6,317 nt of DNA. It comes from Erythrobacter sp. UBA3075 (GTDB lineage Bacteria; Pseudomonadota; Alphaproteobacteria; Sphingomonadales; Sphingomonadaceae). Position numbers and translations under genes: made by a program. This document shows positions 4,685 through 6,317 of this stretch, piece after piece. Under the pieces are notes generated by a model, which saw only the letters and a program-made list of their open reading frames with translations, was not told where the DNA came from and did not search any database. The stretch's first letter is position 1, and each line of letters starts with the position of its first letter. The stretch spans positions 1 through 6,317 of the forward strand of contig DFBR01000073.1 of assembly GCA_002367375.1 (NCBI GenBank), given 5' to 3'.

Positions 4685-5362
4685 TTAGCGGACGCGTGGG
4701 CCGCCAAAGGGCAGTGGCGGCGGGGGACGGCGAGCACCGCGCGGTAGCTGTGCCTGATAGGCCCGACCGCAATGTTCCACGCAATAGGGGAAACCGGGAT
4801 TCACTTTCTCTCCGCAGAAGTGGAAGTCCGCTTCACCCGGATGCCCCATCGGCCAGCGACATACGCGATCATTCAGGTCGAGCAGGCTGGTCTTGTCGGC
4901 AATGTCAGGGCTTGGCTTGGCCGGCACCAGACGGCGCGGGGGCGCGGGCGGGATCGGCGGTTGCTGGTCGCCTGGACCCTGACGCAGGAAGCCACCCGGG
5001 CCGTATGAAACGATCTTCGGCAGATCGTTCTGCTTGTTGGGCATCGGTTGGCTCTGATTGCTCGGAGTAGCAGCGGCGGGCCGAGCTTCTGTCTTGGGCG
5101 CGGAAGGTGCGGCGCTGCGAGTAGCAGGAGCGGGCCTCTTCGCCGCTGGTTTGGCCGCTGGCGCGGCCTTCTTCTTGGGCGCGGCCTTCTTCTTTTCCTT
5201 GGCCTTCACCGGGCTTGGACGCGCTTTCAGCCCCAGCCGATGCGCTTTGCCAATGACTGCATTGCGCGACACGCCGCCCAGCTCTTCTGCGATCTGGCTG
5301 GCGGTTGATCCGCCTTCCCACATCTTGGTGAGCGTTCCAATGCGATCTTCCGTCCAACTCAT
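4685..5362 (-). CDS. gcrA: GcrA family cell-cycle regulator
   Basis: GcrA is an alphaproteobacterial transcription factor that associates with the sigma-70 RNA polymerase holoenzyme and stimulates promoters containing CcrM-methylated GANTC sites. The N-terminus (2-46) is the DNA-binding helix-turn-helix with the family signature: W3-T4-E5, then STASQIAEELGG (19-30) and VSRNAVIGKAHRLGL (31-45). The C-terminal domain (~165-203), which contacts sigma factor in Caulobacter GcrA, is present: VCRWPMGHPGEADFHFCG (167-184) and FPYCVEHCGRAYQ (191-203), with C168, C183, C194 and H197 spaced like a metal site. Between them lies a long Lys/Ala/Pro linker, so the protein has 225 residues against about 173 in Caulobacter. 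A short Arg/Pro tail ends it. The start at 5362 fits the family; the upstream Shine-Dalgarno is weak (GGA about 10 nt away). It is divergent from the ABC permease gene. Confidence 0.95.
   Translation of the reverse strand: MSWTEDRIGTLTKMWEGGSTASQIAEELGGVSRNAVIGKAHRLGLKARPSPVKAKEKKKAAPKKKAAPAAKPAAKRPAPATRSAAPSAPKTEARPAAATPSNQSQPMPNKQNDLPKIVSYGPGGFLRQGPGDQQPPIPPAPPRRLVPAKPSPDIADKTSLLDLNDRVCRWPMGHPGEADFHFCGEKVNPGFPYCVEHCGRAYQAQLPRGARRPPPPLPFGGPRVR
5160..5194 (-). repeat. 18-bp tandem duplication in the gcrA linker
   Basis: The 17-mer GGCGCGGCCTTCTTCTT occurs at 5160-5176 and again at 5178-5194, a period of 18 bases. It encodes the hexapeptide KKKAAP twice (residues ~57-68). The duplication keeps the frame and lengthens the basic linker, probably by replication slippage. 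Confidence 0.8.
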
Positions 5363-5421
5363 GCAATCATGTCCAATCGTGTTTGCGCACCAAGTGGCGC
5401 GCCGTAATTCTTGCCAGCCCC

Positions 5422-5449
5422 ATCATGCTTGCAAGCTTGGCTTGCTCAA
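5422..5449 (-). promoter_or_regulatory. Possible gcrA promoter with overlapping palindromes
   Basis: On the minus strand TTGAGC (5444-5449) and CATGAT (5422-5427) are separated by 16 nt, each matching consensus at four of six positions. The spacer contains overlapping palindromes: GCTTGCAAGC (5427-5436) and CAAGCTTG (5432-5439). No GANTC site is seen in this 102-bp divergent region. The palindromes could be an operator for gcrA or for the divergent permease gene. Confidence 0.3.
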
Positions 5450-5464
5450 GATAGGCGCGCACCC

Positions 5465-6317
5465 ATGCTAGAACAACCGCCTCAGACCGCCGGAATGGCC
5501 GAAGCCAATTCCGCCGAATTGATCGGCACCGGAAATGGTGCCGTGCGCCAGTTCCCGCCTAAGGGGGAGCCCCAGATCACCGGGATCAACCGGATCGGGC
5601 TGTGGAGCCTTTATATTAAGGAGATTCGCCGCTTTCTCAAGGTGCAGACGCAGACTGTTTGGGCCCCGGCGGTCACAACCTTGCTGTTTCTGGTGATTTT
5701 CACCGTGGCCATGGGCCGTGGAGGGCGCGAAGTCCTTGGCGTGCCGTTCGGAACATTCGTTGCGCCCGGCCTCATCATGATGGGCATGATGCAAAACGCT
5801 TTTGCCAATTCCAGCTTCAGCCTGCTGGCCGGGAAGATGCAGGGGACGATCATCGACCTGTTGATGCCGCCGATATCAAACGCCGAACTGATGCTGGGCA
5901 TTGTGGCTGCTGCCGTCACTCGCGCGGTGCTGGTGGGCAGTGCGGTTGCGCTGGCGATGTGGCTTTATCCCGGTGTCGCGTTGAATGTGGCGCATCCGTG
6001 GGCCGTGGTGTGGTTCGGCCTGATGGGCGCGACCATGCTGGCGCTGTTCGGTTTTCTGGTCAGCATCTGGGCGGAGAAATTCGATCACAACGCGGCGATC
6101 AGCAATTTCATCGTTGCCCCGCTCAGCCTGCTTTCAGGCACGTTCTACGTCATTTCGAATCTGTCGCCGTTCTTCCAGATGATTAGTCGTGCCAATCCGT
6201 TTTTTTACATGATTTCGGGCTTCCGCTACGGCTTTCTGGGCGCGAGCGATATCGGCAACACCAACGAGGCCGTGCTGGGCGCGGCTGTTGGTGTTGGCGT
6301 GTTGAATATTGTGCTGG
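5465..6317 (+). CDS. ABC-2 type transporter permease, C-terminus cut by window end
   Basis: The membrane subunit of an ABC exporter of the ABC-2 (YadH/NodJ-like) type; it would pair with a separate ATPase, which is not visible here. The frame starts at the ATG at 5465 and is open to the window edge (284 codons visible, no stop). After a ~45-residue polar N-terminus, GLWSLYIKEIRRFLKVQTQT (45-64) is the amphipathic segment typical of the family. Transmembrane segments are seen at ~64-83, 94-120, 142-167, 179-201, 211-233 and from ~268. Family blocks are FVAPGLIMMGMMQNAFANSS (98-117), KMQGTIIDLLMPPISNAEL (124-142), and APLSLLSGTFYVISNLSPFF (218-237) followed by NPFFYMISGFRYGFLG. The Shine-Dalgarno is weak (AGG at 5453-5455), and the in-frame ATG at 5495 is an alternative start. 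The substrate is unknown. The gene diverges from gcrA across 102 bp. Confidence 0.92.
   Translation, partial: MLEQPPQTAGMAEANSAELIGTGNGAVRQFPPKGEPQITGINRIGLWSLYIKEIRRFLKVQTQTVWAPAVTTLLFLVIFTVAMGRGGREVLGVPFGTFVAPGLIMMGMMQNAFANSSFSLLAGKMQGTIIDLLMPPISNAELMLGIVAAAVTRAVLVGSAVALAMWLYPGVALNVAHPWAVVWFGLMGATMLALFGFLVSIWAEKFDHNAAISNFIVAPLSLLSGTFYVISNLSPFFQMISRANPFFYMISGFRYGFLGASDIGNTNEAVLGAAVGVGVLNIVL

Noticed and set aside
4905..5366. 153-residue minus-strand frame overlapping gcrA
   Set aside because: It is an out-of-frame shadow of gcrA; the real frame carries both GcrA domains.
5659..6186. 175-residue plus-strand frame and antisense frames over the permease gene
   Set aside because: They are shadows of the ABC-2 permease, whose own frame (5465 to the window end) contains the expected membrane segments and family blocks.
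1..6317. CRISPR, insertion sequence, prophage, tRNA, toxin-antitoxin or defence system
   Set aside because: No regular spaced repeats, transposase motifs, cloverleaf sequences or recognisable defence domains were found on either strand.

Overview
The window reads as ordinary chromosomal DNA of an alphaproteobacterium, most likely a sphingomonad (Erythrobacter/Sphingomonas type). The reasons are the GC-rich coding bias, a GcrA cell-cycle regulator (a family confined to alphaproteobacteria), an RGG-tailed PNPase, and a LuxR-type regulator with no luxI in view. The genus is inferred; no rRNA or tRNA gene is present to fix it. I see no insertion sequence, CRISPR array, prophage gene or tRNA.

Layout: (1) 1-768, the 3' end of pnp (KH and S1 RNA-binding domains plus a Gly/Arg-rich tail), closed by a clear intrinsic terminator at 791-830. 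(2) 922-1983, a SAM-dependent methyltransferase with an N-terminal winged-helix domain, followed after a hairpin-bearing 53-bp gap by 2037-2717, a short spermidine-synthase-like Rossmann protein. (3) 2741-3259 on the minus strand, a DUF1993 (DinB-like fold) protein, convergent with the previous gene and divergent from (4) 3555-4328, a LuxR-type regulator. Their 295-bp divergent region holds a GANTC methylation site, two identical 8-bp palindromes and a strong hairpin. (5) 4329-4684, a gene-free stretch holding a candidate structured small RNA (about 4428-4594) with its own terminator, facing the terminator of (6) 4685-5362 minus, gcrA. (7) 5465 to the window end, an ABC-2 type transporter permease, divergent from gcrA and cut by the window edge.

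The genes do not form one obvious pathway. PNPase (RNA decay), GcrA (cell-cycle transcription with CcrM methylation) and an ABC exporter permease are housekeeping. The methyltransferase/SpeE-like pair may be co-transcribed, and the DUF1993/LuxR pair shares a control region. The strongest candidate for something undescribed is the putative small RNA between luxR and gcrA. It was inferred from base-pairing and terminator logic by eye, with no folding or database search, so it is a lead and not a demonstrated gene.
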